A stretch of DNA of 64,000 bases from Ahaetulla prasina (Eukaryota; Chordata; Lepidosauria; Squamata; Colubridae): assembly GCF_028640845.1 (NCBI RefSeq), contig NC_080540.1, positions 51,814,561 to 51,878,560 on the forward strand. Reading direction: 5' to 3'. How positions within the stretch are numbered: position 1 is the stretch's first letter; each line of letters begins with the position of its first letter. Made by a program: the position numbers and the translations under genes. Shown here piece by piece: positions 1 through 11,272 of the stretch. The notes under the pieces are model-generated. The model saw nothing but the letters and a program-made list of their open reading frames with translations. It was not told where the DNA came from and did not search any database.

Positions 1-7
1 ACTATAA

Positions 8-115
8 AGAATAGAATAGAATAGAATAGAATAGAATAGAATAGAATAGAATAGAATAGAATAGAATCTGGATTCTATTCTATTCTATTCTATTCTATTC
101 TATTCTATTCTATTC
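8..115. repeat. Inverted AATAG / CTATT microsatellite
   Basis: A run of the pentamer AATAG (about 8-67) is followed, after a short spacer, by a run of its reverse complement (about 71-115). The two arms face each other and could pair as a hairpin of roughly 45-50 bp. The second arm abuts a minus-strand LINE 3' end that starts near 116, which explains one arm as a LINE tail. The first arm may be a second tail in the opposite orientation. Confidence 0.85.
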
Positions 116-471
116 AAGGTCCAATTCCTTGTGATGGGACACACAAGGAATTTGTCTTGGTGCATATGCTCTCAGTGTACATAAAAGAAAAGATACATTC
201 AACAAGAATCATAAGGTACAATACTTAATGTTAGTCATAGGGTACAAATAAGCAATCAGGAAACAATCAATATCAATGTAAATCGTAAGGACACAACAAA
301 GCAACAAAGTTACAGTCATACAGTCATAAGTGGGAGGAGATGGGTGATAGGAACGATGAGAAGATTAATAGTAATGAAGACTTAGTAACTAGTTTGACAG
401 TGTTGAGGGAATTATTTGTTTAGCAGAGTGATGGCATTTGGGAAAAAACTGTTCTTGTGTCTAGTTGTTCT

Positions 472-1605
472 GGAAACTACAGACCTACCAGTCTGACCTC
501 AATACCGGGGAAGATTCTGGAAAAGATAATCAAGCAACAGCACCACCACCAGATGGATTCGTAACTGGCTGACCAACCGCACTCAACGTGTAGTCCTCAA
601 CGGAACTACATCCACATGGAGGGAAGTATGCAGTGGAGTACCCCAAGGCTCTGTTTTAGGCCCAGTACTCTTCAACATCTTCATCAATGACTTGGACGAG
701 GGGATAGATGGGGAACTCATCAAATTTGCAGATGACACCAAGCTGGCAGGAATAGCCAACACTCCAGAAGATAGGCTCAAGTTACAGAAAGATCTTGACA
801 GACTTGAACATTGGGCGCTATCTAACAAAATGAAATTCAACAATGAAAAAAGTAAGGTTCTACATTTAGGCCAAAAAAACAAAATGCACCAGTACCGTAT
901 ATGTGGTACCTTGCTCAATAGTAGTACCTGTGAGAGGGATCTTGGAGTCCTAGTGGATAACCATTTAGATATGAGCCAGCAGTGTGCAGCAGCTGTTAAA
1001 AAAGCCAACACAGTTCTGGGCTGCATAAACAGAGGGATAGAATCAAGATCACGTGAAGTGTTAGTACCACTTTATAATGCCTTGGTAAGGCCACACTTGG
1101 AATATTGCATCCAGTTTTGGTCGCCACGATGTAAAAAAGATGTTGAGACTCTAGAAAGAGTGCAGAGAAGAGCAACAAAGATGATTAGGGGACTGGAGGA
1201 TAAAACATATGAAGAACGGTTGCAGGAACTGGGTATGTCTAGTTTAACAAAAAGAAGGACCAGGGGAGACATGATAGCAGTGTTCCAATATCTCAGGGGC
1301 TGCCACAGAGAAGTGGGAGTCGGGCTGTTCTCCAGAGCACCTGAGGGTAGAACAAGAAGCAATGGGTGGAAACTGATCAAGGAAAGAAGCAACTTAGAAC
1401 TAAGGAGAAATTTCCTGACAGTTAGAACAATTAATAAGTGGAACGACTTGCCTTCAGAAGTTGTGAATGCTCCAACACTGGAAATTTTTAAGAAAATGTT
1501 GGATAACCATCTGACTGAGATGGTGTAGGGTTTCCTGCCTGGGCAGGGGGTTGGACTAGAAGGCCTCCAAGGTCCCTTCCAACTCTGATGTTATGTTATG
1601 TTATG
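472..1605 (+). mobile_element. CR1 LINE, 5'-truncated, reverse transcriptase and 3' end
   Basis: The translation shows CR1-type reverse transcriptase motifs: SGVPQGSVLGPVLFNIFIND near 630-690, then FADDTKLAG (catalytic ADD) near 722. These are followed by DLGVLVDN, a thumb region with LVRPHLEYCIQFWSP, and QRRATKMIRGLE. The frame stays open from 692 to 1528. A break near 535-560 joins an upstream piece (LTSIPGKILEKIIKQ) out of frame, so a block of the domain is deleted there. After the stop codon come the usual CR1 3' sequence (GGTTGGACTAGAAGGCCTCC at about 1549) and a short TTATG repeat tail. It lies inside a minus-strand jockey-like LINE. Confidence 0.9.
692..1528 (+). pseudogene. CR1 reverse transcriptase C-terminal fragment
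   Basis: This 278-residue open frame is the carboxy-terminal part of a CR1 ORF2 polyprotein. It includes the FADD catalytic box at about residues 12-15 and the thumb and connection region (RRATKMIRGLEDKTYEERLQ). The endonuclease domain and the amino-terminal half of the reverse transcriptase are missing, so it cannot be functional alone. The first ATG lies inside the domain and is not a real start. The long open frame suggests a fairly young copy. Confidence 0.85.
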
Positions 1606-1700
1606 GTGTGCAGTGCTCTTTAGCATCATTTTGAGGGTAGGAGTTGAAACAGTTTATGTCCAGGATGTGAGGGGTCTGTAAATATTTTCACAGCCCTCTT

Positions 1701-2175
1701 TTAACCCAGGAGACCTACATTAAAACCTAAACATTTGCTGCTATCCATTAACTTTCAGGATGGCTGCAGTCATTTACCTATAAATAAAATCAAAGATCTG
1801 GAATTGAAACACTTTTCCCGTATATTAGGCAGTGATTTCCCCTATTATTAAGGTTTTTTTTTAAAAAAATGAAGAGTTTGGAAGTGTGGCAAATGGAACT
1901 TTTGGCACTGGTAGTTCCTATCATTGTTATCCAGTGTTTACAAGTTACAATTCAGTATAATTCAGTATTTCTCAACCGTGACAACTTAAAAGATCTGTGA
2001 ACTTCAGTTCTGGGGCATAAAAAGGTAGACCTTCATCTAGGATTGAAGGGAGCCCATTGAAGGGATGATGATATAATGAGAGACAGAGAGTGAGAAAGGA
2101 CATCCATACAGTCTTGCAAGCTGAAGCAAGCAGGCGCCAGATTCCATGTGCCATTTATTAAAAAAATGTCTGAAA

Positions 2176-2224
<49 letters not shown>

Positions 2225-3227
2225 AAAGACAAGCAAAGTGAATGAGAATTGGCAAAAAAAAGAAAAAACTAAAGAAAGTACTGTAGTTAATAAAACAGTT
2301 ATGCCTGTACATAGGTTTTTCCCCCATGATCTGTCTCAGAAGCAGGTTCTTGTGATCTGATCTCTTGATTTCCGCTGGCGACAGTATTTGCACTTTTTGC
2401 TTTTTTTTTTTTTAACAGCTCTCTTTTCTATTCACCATCTGTGAATTAATCCTCTCTGGTTCTTTTGTCTCTAGCAACAAAAGTATTTCATTTGCTAGAT
2501 ATACGTACATAGTTCTAAAATAAACAAAGTAAGGATATGAGTGAAATATTGATCATTCAGAATGAGGGTCCACTTTCTTTAGGGGAGTTGCCTTAATTGT
2601 CAACCCTCTCCTTGCTAATAAGCCTGGAGGAGCAGGTTTAATCTTTATGAATATTCCATCATACAATAGAAGGTCAGCCATGATGTGTGTGGAGAGCCCC
2701 ATGTCCTTGGGAGGCTTTACCTTGAGGGACAATTCCTTATCTGAAATGCTTCGTGGGAGAAGGAGATCCATCTTGTCAGATGAGTAGGAAAGGTGGGAGA
2801 TGAAAAAGGAGATGGCAATCTGACCCCATTTTATCTTGACTTTAGGTGGTGTTTTAAAAAAATAATTAAATAGATGCACCATGTTATGAGTATAGAATTA
2901 TAATTGGAAAATTCATTGTTCTGTTTTAATGTTTCCGTGTGGGTGTTGAATGGAAATTTACTTATTCTGCTGTATGCAATAGACCCTGTGTTGTACTATT
3001 TACAAGCACAGTTACTTAAGTATTTTTCAGTCAACTCATTATATACTATGGGATCATCATTCTGCTGTTTGCAAACTATATCTATGATCTACCTAAATGG
3101 CAGTTTCAGTACCAGTGCAAATCATCAACACTAATAAAATGTTGACCTTTGACAAGCAGAGATTAAGAGTGGTTGTTTCAGATTCAGTTGTGCTATGGAA
3201 CTTGCATTTCCTCTTTAAATTGCTACC
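1701..3227. other. Unassigned AT-rich interval with a GAAA microsatellite
   Basis: No gene or recognisable element was found here. There is a GAAA/AAAG microsatellite at about 2175-2226 and a T run near 2399-2413. The open frames present are short and have no recognisable domain. Confidence 0.6.
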
Positions 3228-4047
3228 AATTGCTACCAGTCTGCCTTCCATTGAGGACCTATATACTGCACGAGTCAAAAAGAGGGCTGTGAAAATATCT
3301 ACAGACCCCTCACATCCTGGACATAAACTGTTTCAACTACTATCCTCAAAACGACGCTATAAAGCACTGCACACCAGAACAACTAGACGCAAGAACATTT
3401 TTTTCCCGAATGCCATCACTCTGCTAAACAAATAATTCTCTCAACACTGTCAAACTATTTACTAAGTCTGCACTACTATTAATCTTCTCATCGTTCCCAT
3501 CACCCATCTCCTTCCACTTATGACTGTATGACTGTAACTTTGCTGCTTGTATCCTTACGATTTATATTGACTGTTTCCTAATACGATTTGATTGCTTATT
3601 TGTACCCTATGACTATCATTGTGTTGTACCTTATGATTCTTGATGAATGTGGTATAATGGCATAATGGTTTTTTAATATTTTAATTGGGTTTTATTGTAG
3701 TGGGGTTTTAAATTTTTTAAAATTTAAAATTTAAATTTTTAAACATTGGCCTTTTTGTAATATGTTTTATTTTAAATTTTGATTTTAATTGTATATATAT
3801 TGTGTTTTATTTAGGCTGTACACCGCCCTGAGTCCTTCGGGAGAAGGGCGGTATAAAAATTTGATAAATAAAATAAATAAAATAAATAAAATGAAATAAA
3901 TGTATCTTTTCTTTTATGTACACCGAGAGCATATGCACTAAGACAAATTTCTTGTGTGTCCAATCACACTTGGCCAATAAAAATTCTATTCTATTCTATT
4001 CTGTTCTGTTCTGTTCTGTTCTATTCTATTCTGTTCTGTTCTGTTCT
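3228..4047 (+). mobile_element. Jockey-like LINE (Snake1-like) 3' end, split by an L2 fragment
   Basis: The last ~70 residues of the LINE reading frame are visible (LPSIEDLYTARVKKRAVK, then DPSHPGHKLFQLL, ending at 3435). The 3' UTR follows, ending in AATAAAAATTCTATTC with a TTCTA/TTCTG tail at about 3984-4047. The UTR is interrupted at about 3647-3903 by an L2 3' end; compared with the copy at 32283-32545, the two flanks join at the sequence TTGATGAATG. The tail alternates TTCTA and TTCTG blocks. Confidence 0.8.
3647..3903 (+). mobile_element. L2 LINE 3' end inserted in a jockey-like LINE
   Basis: It carries the 3' hairpin typical of the squamate L2 copies here (CCGCCCTGAGTCCTTCGGGA at 3824, pairing with GAAGGGCGG). 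The hairpin is followed by GTATAAAAATTTG and an AAATAA repeat tail. The same terminus is seen at 27307, 31510 and, reversed, 62818. No coding sequence remains. Confidence 0.75.
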
Positions 4048-4090
4048 AAATTCTGCCAATATGCAATGTCTTTAGCAAGATGTTCGACAC

Positions 4091-5508
4091 CAGGGGTGAG
4101 TTCTAATTTTTTTACTACAGTTTCTGTGGGCATGGCTTATTTTGTGGGTGTTGCTTGATGGTCATGTGACAGTGGGTGTGGCTTGATGGTCATGTGAGTG
4201 GGTAGGCGTAGCCAACTCAATGTCACTCACGTCAAGGGGTGCCTCGGCTGGCCTCTCTCCTCCCAGCCATTCCTTGTCACACCCAGCCTCAACGTATCTT
4301 AGTTCTGCAAAAATGTTGTTCACCTTTTCTCAACTTTATTATCTACATACTATAGATCAGGGGTCTCCAACCTTGCCCACTTTAAGACTTGTGGGCTTCA
4401 ACTCCCAGAATTCCTTAGCCAGCTTTGCTGGCTGAAGAATTCTGGGAGTTGAAGTCCACAAGTCTTAAAGTGGCAATGGTTGGAGACCTTTGCTATAGAT
4501 GCACTTTCATGGACCACTGAAAGGAGGAAATGGCTCACATGCTTTGCCCAAGAGTGTGATAGGCAACAGGCTTTTAAAGGACTGCCAGAAAGAAGTGGGG
4601 GCAATGTATTTTCCAAAGCACCAGAAAGCAAAACAAGAAGCAATGGATGGAAACTGAACAGAGAGAGAAGCAACCTAAAACTAAGGAGAAATTTCCTGAC
4701 TGTGTGAACCAATATAGGTTTCAGTCATAATTTCACATATAAAATAGCCATTCGTGTAATACAACCTGCATATTGTTCAAAACAGTCATTAGTATTATGG
4801 CTGATGTTTGACAGCAAGCCTAAAATCCCCATTCCCTCCCTACTCCAAGAGAAGGTTACTTCAAAATCCCCATTCCCTCCACATTCCTGTCAGCTGCATA
4901 AAGGAAACTTTATAAGCAGAAAACAGCTACCGTTGCTTAGAGGTAATATAAAGTGGAAGCCGGAAGCTTGGCTCCATTTACAAGCAGGCAGAAAACTCAT
5001 TCAAAACAGGATATTTCACAATGAAAATCACCCAAACCTTTTTAGAAACACAAAGCCCATATTGCACAAACCCCAAAACTTCAAAAACATAGAACCCCTC
5101 CTCTTATCCAGTTTGTTGTTCAGCTGACCCAGAAACGAACTGCTTCTGCAAGTAACATTCTCCTTCCAGCAGCTGCATCAATTTAAAGAGACTGCGTCTC
5201 TTTTTCCCCCCCTTCTTCTTTGCCAAGTGATCTCCTGGCTGAGAAGCAAGTCCTGATTTTTTTCATTCTAGCCGATCAATTGGGAGGCTTCTTGGCTGCT
5301 CAATTTAAAGTGACCGTGGTTTTTTTTCTCTTCTTTGTCAACTGAGTCCTGATTTTTTCATTCTAGCCGATCAGCTGGGAGTCTGGAGGCAGCAAATAGA
5401 TTGGGGGCAGGGCCAGGCAGAGGTGGCATTTACCGGTTGTCCGAACTACTCAAAATGTTTACTACTGGTTCACAAGAACCGGGGAGAACCAGTAGCAACC
5501 CACCACTG
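4091..5508 (+). mobile_element. Non-autonomous hAT element with nested insertions
   Basis: The element begins CAGGGGTGAG and ends CACCACTG, flanked by ttcgacac (4083-4090) and tttgacac (5509-5516), a 7/8 match. An 8-bp duplication and CAG...CTG ends are hAT hallmarks. It encloses a palindromic MITE (4358-4492) and a CR1 scrap around 4565-4710. No transposase frame is present. The interior includes the GTGGGCATGGC and ACCGGTT words shared by the other members in this window. Confidence 0.65.
4358..4492. mobile_element. Palindromic hAT MITE
   Basis: A 135-bp near-palindrome starts CAGGGGTCTCCAACC and ends GGTTGGAGACCTTTG, flanked by perfect 8-bp duplications ctatagat (4350-4357 and 4493-4500). 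The arms carry AAGACTTGTGG / CCACAAGTCTT and TTCAACTCCCAGAATTC / GAATTCTGGGAGTTGAA. It cannot encode a protein and would need a transposase in trans. Confidence 0.85.
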
Positions 5509-5516
5509 TTTGACAC

Positions 5517-6199
5517 CCTCCCATACAACTATAGAGTTAGTGGGGAAGCAAACTTCTATCTTATTTGACTCCTACAACCAAGGAGTTGTTTCAACAGGAA
5601 CCTGATTGTAGGCTTAATCTTCTATTAAGCTTGAGGAAGTGAATTTGGCTGAACTTTCAAGCAATTCTGCTATAAAGAGGGAAACGTTTAATATACAGCA
5701 TTTGTACTATGACCATATTGATGCTAGAAGTCAAGATTGATTAGATGATAAAGATTTCCCCAGCAACCATACACTGCCAAGTATCTCTCTTACAAGCTTG
5801 TTTCACTGAGGAGGACAATCAAAGTTAGGGAGCTAGATTAAGCATTTAATGGGTTCCTTTGGCAGGAAGAAGGCAACTGAACTGACATGCTCAACCCTTC
5901 AAGCCCTGCCCTCAATTCTGCAGAAGATTCGGTTTGTTAGAAACAAAAGAAAATAGTCTGGGCAAATCTTCTATTTCTGGGTCACTGCCCTTTCCTACAG
6001 AAATGAGCTGAGCAAGCAGCTTGGCTTCAGATCCAATTTAAAAATTGCAAGTAAGGCATATACTTCCTAGTCTGATCAGGACCTCTGGCCTACCAATGGC
6101 GCACTCCCTTTTAGAGGGGGGACAACCAAATGAGCCTTCTCCAGGTTCAGAGCATTGGCCTGTCAAATAAGGTGTGCACATACAGGGATTAGTAGTAGT
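5517..6199. other. Unassigned interval
   Basis: No gene, known element terminus or tandem repeat was recognised between the hAT element and the BovB fragment. Confidence 0.5.
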
Positions 6200-6720
6200 T
6201 AGGGAAGATACTAGAAATCTAGATAGCATACTAAAAAGGAGAGATATCACCCTGCCAACAAAAGCGTGTATAGTCAAGGCTATGGATTTCCCAGCTGCAA
6301 TGTATGGCTGTGAAAGTTGAACCATAAGAAAGGCTGAGAGCCAAAGAATTGAGGCCTTTGAACTCTGGTGCTGGAGAAGACGCTTGCAAGCCCCTTGGAT
6401 TGCAAGGTGATCAAACTGATCAGTCCTAGAGGAGATCAACTGCTCTTTAGAAGGCCAGATCCTGAAGAAGAAACTCAAATACTTTGGCCACCTAATGAGA
6501 AGGAAGGACCCACTGGAGAAGAGCCTGATGCTGGGAAAGATTGAGGGCAAAACAAGAATGGGACGACAGAGAATGAGGTGGCTGGATGGAGTCACTGAAG
6601 CAGTTGGTGTGAGCTTCAATGGACTTGGAGGATGGTAGAGGATAGGAAGGCCTGGAGGAATGTTGTCCATGGGATTGTGATGGTTCAGACACGACTTTGC
6701 AACCAATAACAACAACAAGG
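6200..6720 (+). mobile_element. RTE-BovB LINE 3' end
   Basis: The translation, with breaks, shows the RTE-BovB ORF2 carboxy end: YGCES near 6307, EAFELWCWRRRL near 6355, YFGHLMRRKD near 6480 and RMRWLDGVTEA near 6570. It ends with GGTTCAGACACGACTTTGCAACC and a short AAC tail. Stop codons and frameshifts make it a dead copy. BovB is known to have moved horizontally between squamates and ruminants. A second copy lies at 62322-63056. Confidence 0.85.
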
Positions 6721-7845
6721 AAAGATATGGGTAAAAAAATACTGCAGAGGAAAGTGAAGGAGACAACTTATCTATAGAAGAGTATCTACAACTCAGTGTT
6801 GAAGAATGGACTTCTCGCTGCTGTCTGAGCTTGAATATTTGCTTGCAGATATTTCGTTCCCCAACTAGTGCTGTTACCTGGTTGTCTGCAAGCAAATAAT
6901 CAAGCTTAAGAGCATTAATCTAATACAAGGGGTTTTCTTGTGTTACACAAAACTACACAAAGCACCTTGTAGTATAGTATGCATGCGGTATCTATTTTTG
7001 ATGAATATATGCCACAGTAAACCAATCTTTAGCTTCCCACCTTCATGCAGTGGCTGGGTATTTTCCATTATTTTAGAACTGTAGAGAACAGAATAGCACT
7101 GCCTTTTCCTCATTTACTCAACATTAGTTGCAGGAGATCAAATCAGGATAATATCTGTAGAAGAGAGGAGAAAGACCAGATGTGATTTGATCATCTTCCT
7201 CTTGTCAACTGAATCTGCCTTGATAATAGCTGCTTGTTAAAAAACTGTGGTGCCAATGGGAATTGCTGGATAATTTTTTATGCCTCCTCAGCCTTCAAAT
7301 GTCTTCTTTGAGCTTCCTTTTGGAAGTCAATAAGAAAACAACTGAAGTTGATGGGAGAATGCAGAGAGGCTCCTTTTTAAAGATAACATCGTCTTCTGTG
7401 GAAATTATTTTGATCCCACTATTTTCAGGGAGCCTTGGCAAAGAAAAACTTCCAGATTTCTCTCTCTTTTTTATTTCATTTCTATTCCATTTTAAAATCT
7501 CTGACATGATTTATTGGAAAGCACTTTTTCAAAATAAAAGGCCGCTTACAGATAAAACCTAGAGTCAGCCTTCAAATATTGAAGGGTTTTTTTGCATTTT
7601 AGGTGATAAATTAGTTTTGTTTTTGTTTTTTGAAAATCATAATCCACATCCTGTCAGTACTTGAGGTTTTCCACCTGGTGCCTTCCTTTCTTTTTCTGCA
7701 GTAAACCTTATAAATGGACCTTCAGTTTTGACAGTGCAATTCTCTTCACTTTGGAATACTTCATTAAGTCAATGAAGAGAATTAAATGAAGAAAATGTAT
7801 TCTTTAATTATCTCCATCAACACATGTATGTTGTATATACATACA
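6721..7845. other. Unassigned interval
   Basis: No gene recognised. The region 6800-6900 holds a fragment of a dispersed repeat (TTGCTTGCAGATATTTCGTTCC) related to pieces near 49740 and 63340. The rest is ordinary AT-rich sequence. Confidence 0.5.
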
Positions 7846-7862
7846 ACTATATGAGATGAAAG

Positions 7863-8216
7863 GGACGCGATGGCTCAGGGGCTAGGACGTTGAGCTTGTC
7901 GATCGAAAGTTCGGCAGCTCAGTGGTTCGAATCCCTAGTGCTGCCGTGTAATGGGGTGAGCTCCCGTTACTTGTCCCAGCTTCTGCCAACCTAGCAGTTT
8001 CGAAAGCACGTAAAAATGCAAGTAGAAAAAATAGGGACCACCTTTGGCGGGAAGGTAACAGCGTTCCGTGCGCTTTTGGCATTGAGTCATGCTGGCCACA
8101 TGACCATGGAGATATCTTCGGACAGCGCTGGCTCTTCGGCTTTGTAACGAAGATGAGCACCGCCCCCTAGAGTTGGCAACGACTAGCACGTATGTGCAAA
8201 GGGAACCTTTACCTTT
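7863..8216 (+). mobile_element. Full-length Sauria-type SINE
   Basis: This tRNA-derived SINE has a pol III A-box-like start (GATGGCTCAGGGGCTAGG) and a B box (GGTTCGAATCC at 7923). A body shared with the copies at 25753 and 59106 follows, ending ACCTTTACCTTTA. A 17-bp target duplication (actatatgagatgaaag) sits at 7846-7862 and 8217-8233, so both ends are intact. SINEs of this type are known to be mobilised by BovB, which is also present in this window. Confidence 0.92.
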
Positions 8217-8233
8217 ACTATATGAGATGAAAG

Positions 8234-9152
8234 CTCAAAAAAGGCAACTCTGAGGTTCTTCACGTCCAAGTGGCATGAAGAGAATCTCAAGAAGGGAAAT
8301 CTACTCTGAATGAATTCTATAGCAGAACAACCACAATACAGTGTAATTATTAGCAAATATTTCCATTAAAATCAGGCATAACACATACTGCTTGGTAACA
8401 CTTTTCAAAAACATTTTCCTTTAAGGAAAAGACCAAACAGTAAAGCTATTTTTAAGCTGATGCAGAAAGGGAGATCTATTTTGGAAATTGGTATGTGATC
8501 TTATTAAGACTTCGTAAAAAAAAAAATCAAGATGTGTTAAAAGTCGCTTGCATTTATGCACATGAGCTGACAATATTTAAGTAATCTCCAGCAATCATTC
8601 CCTGAAAATACAAGCTTTGTTGCTTGAAAATGGAACAACCCATTATATTAAAGAAGCTTTGGCTTCCCACCATGGGGCTGGTGACTCCAATTCTTTATAG
8701 TCCCAATTTATCAATATGTTGTTCAGCCATCTGTTTTTCTTCCCCCAGGAAAATATCAAAATGAGAACATAATGCATTCTAATGCCCACTAGCTGCCCAA
8801 GCTAACATTATGCTTCATTTCACAATTTGGAGTTTGGGAAACTAAATTCCAGGGCATTAAAGGATAGAATGCAATATTTTCTGGGCCAATGGCCATATTT
8901 GACCTTTCCTAGTACCCTGAGGCTGCCCTCCCAAAAACCTCTTCCAAAGGAGATTCAGGACAAATTTAATATTAATCTCATTTACATTAAGTGTAATTAA
9001 AATTTAAAAAGTGTTAATCTCTTTTATGTATTCAATTAGCTTCCGTGTTTTAATATTGTTTTCTAACATCTTTTGCAATATCTCTGGTTTAGAAGGCATG
9101 GGGTAAGTTGACTGACATGCAACACAGTATCTCCAGGACAGAAAATATGTGC
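8234..9152. other. Unassigned interval
   Basis: No gene or element terminus was recognised in this AT-rich stretch. Confidence 0.5.
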
Positions 9153-9160
9153 AATTCAGT

Positions 9161-9435
9161 CAGGGGTGAAATGCTCCTGGTTCGGACCGGATCACACGAT
9201 CCGGTAGCGATCGTGGCCGCTGGTTCGGCAATCTGGTTGCAATGGCGGAGCAAAGCTCCATCCACCTGCCTGGGTGGACTTTACTTCCTGGTTTTAACCA
9301 GGAAGTAATGTGTTTTTTACCTTCTGCGCATGTGCAGAAGGTTTTGCCCATGCATAAAAGGTCTGTGCACGAATGTGATGTGTGTGGCGCGTGGACTTCT
9401 GAACCAATAAGGAAGGAAAGTAGATTTCCCCCCTG
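9161..9435 (+). mobile_element. Non-autonomous hAT element with internal palindromes
   Basis: It starts CAGGGGTGAAATGCTCC and ends GATTTCCCCCCTG, flanked by aattcagt (9153-9160) and aattcaat (9436-9443). Inside are a perfect palindrome around TTCCTGGTTTTAACCAGGAA (near 9285-9304) and a second near-perfect one around CTTCTGCGCATGTGCAGAAG (near 9321-9340). No coding capacity. Confidence 0.75.
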
Positions 9436-9443
9436 AATTCAAT

Positions 9444-11039
9444 GGAAGAAACAGCCAGGATATCATCATTTCTCTTAACTAACAAATCTGAGTTAGACAC
9501 TTGTCTCCACTTATTGATTGAGGTGGCCCTGATGGTTGTTTCCATCTTGTTCAATTTCCCACTTATTTTTTGCCAAGAATCCAACAACAGCAAACTGCAA
9601 GTTTGGGATGTCTCCTGTGTTAGAAAGCCAAGTTTTTCATCCCTCAAATAGTGAATAATTTGTCATAATATATATTTCCTACTGTAGGCACTTGTGCTAT
9701 GGGGAAATGTGTCAATTGTTTATGGAATAGAACATTATGATTTTGGAATGAAACATGTTTAAAGTAGAGTCAGAGATCTAAGGCTTTATTTCTCAGCCAG
9801 AATTTCCAATGCAGACAGACAGATCTATTTTAAATTTAAGATTTTATTCAGCCATTGTAAACGCATTTTCAAAAATGCCTATATTATATTGCCACATTGA
9901 TTATTTTTTTAAGGAGGGACCAAATAGTGTGTGTGTATGTATATGTATATGTATACATGATGATGTATAATATATATTATGAATACATAAGGTTATGAAT
10001 CCGAATTCCCAATCTTTTATTTGGAGAAATTTCCTGGCTAAGAGGCTTAGAAGACTCAAATATAATGGCTTACAAGTGAAACATTTTAGACCTTCAATTA
10101 TCAAGGCTCATTCATTCCTGATGTAATCTCTGCCCAATTATATATATCCATTATAAAAATAATTAATTTCCATTGGAAATCTATCTCAAACATTTTAATG
10201 AAGCTTTTTTTCTCCCTGTGTCCTCTAGACATTAATGGAATAGATAATTCCTTTCATTTTTGTACAGGCAGAACAAAGGTTGCATATAAAGGAATATGTT
10301 GATTTTAAAGCTTGAAAATGGCAAGATTCACCATAATGTCCTAAAACAAGGTTCTTAACAATACTGGTAGATAAGTGATAGACTACCCAATCGTTTGTAC
10401 CGTACTATTGACTTTTAGATGTTATTTTCTCTGTTTTATAGTTATTGTTTGTTTGTGAGCCAGAACTGTGCCTGAAACATGGTTTACAAGCTGCTTAAAA
10501 AATAATTGTACAGGATATGCAAGTGTAGCGGATATATAATACATAATTAATAAAGATTAGTATGTATCAGCATCTGGTTTGGTAATAACTGTGGCATTTG
10601 ATGTTATTTTTATTTCCAACATATTCAACTTCTACTCCTTTTTAAAAGGTAATGACCAGATCTAAACATCATACTCCTTTCACATTGATCATAACAAGAA
10701 CTCAGGTGGAGCATCTCAAAACCTATTCCAGCAGTCAGGAATATCCACCCCAAAGGCCAGGTCAGTCCACTGAAGATAAACTGTAGTTCCATTTCATAAA
10801 ATAAGTATGTCAAGAAAGCCCAGAGGCATATTGAGCATCTTTCCATTAGGAGCTGTAAACCAAAAATGCTGGATCAAACTAACATGATGGTTTCTGATAC
10901 TCAGGGCACTCTTCACAGGGGGAATGGAGGAGAGTGAACAGAACCAACTTTCTTAGAAGTCTTGCTTTGCTTTGGCTTTTCAACCTGCCCTATAGTGCTT
11001 TTAAGAGCCTTCAATCACAGAATAGGAAGGAGTAACTGT
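9444..11039. other. Unassigned AT-rich interval
   Basis: No gene seen. A short GT/AT-rich tract lies near 9930-9980. No element ends could be defined. Confidence 0.5.
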
Positions 11040-11272
11040 AAATAAAGCAGAAGTGGTATTCAGCCGGTTCAGACCGGTTTGAGCGAATCAATAGCAGAAA
11101 TTATGGGTGAACTCGCCCACCCACCCCGTCTCTATGCTGTCCTATTTAGGCATGTTTTTGAGAAGAAGATGCATGTGCGAACAAAGCACATGCGCAAAAG
11201 GCCAGGTGTATGCACAGAGGTGGGTGTACACTCACATTTTTGATGATGGCCGAACCGGTAGGTAAATTATGT

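Larger units (their letters stand above)
116..1700 (-). mobile_element. Jockey-like LINE with AATAG tail (Snake1-like), 3' part, split by a CR1
   Basis: Positions 116-471 match the 3' UTR region seen again at 27604-27985, 41083-41360 and, on the other strand, 32283-32545. The match resumes at about 1606-1700, so the copy is interrupted by the CR1 fragment at about 472-1605. The uninterrupted copy near 41400 shows the two sides are normally contiguous. The right part covers the end of the reverse transcriptase reading frame (complement of the LLPSKRRY and TDPSHPGHK region). The family name Snake1 (CR1/L3-related, AATAG tailed) is from memory. Confidence 0.75.
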
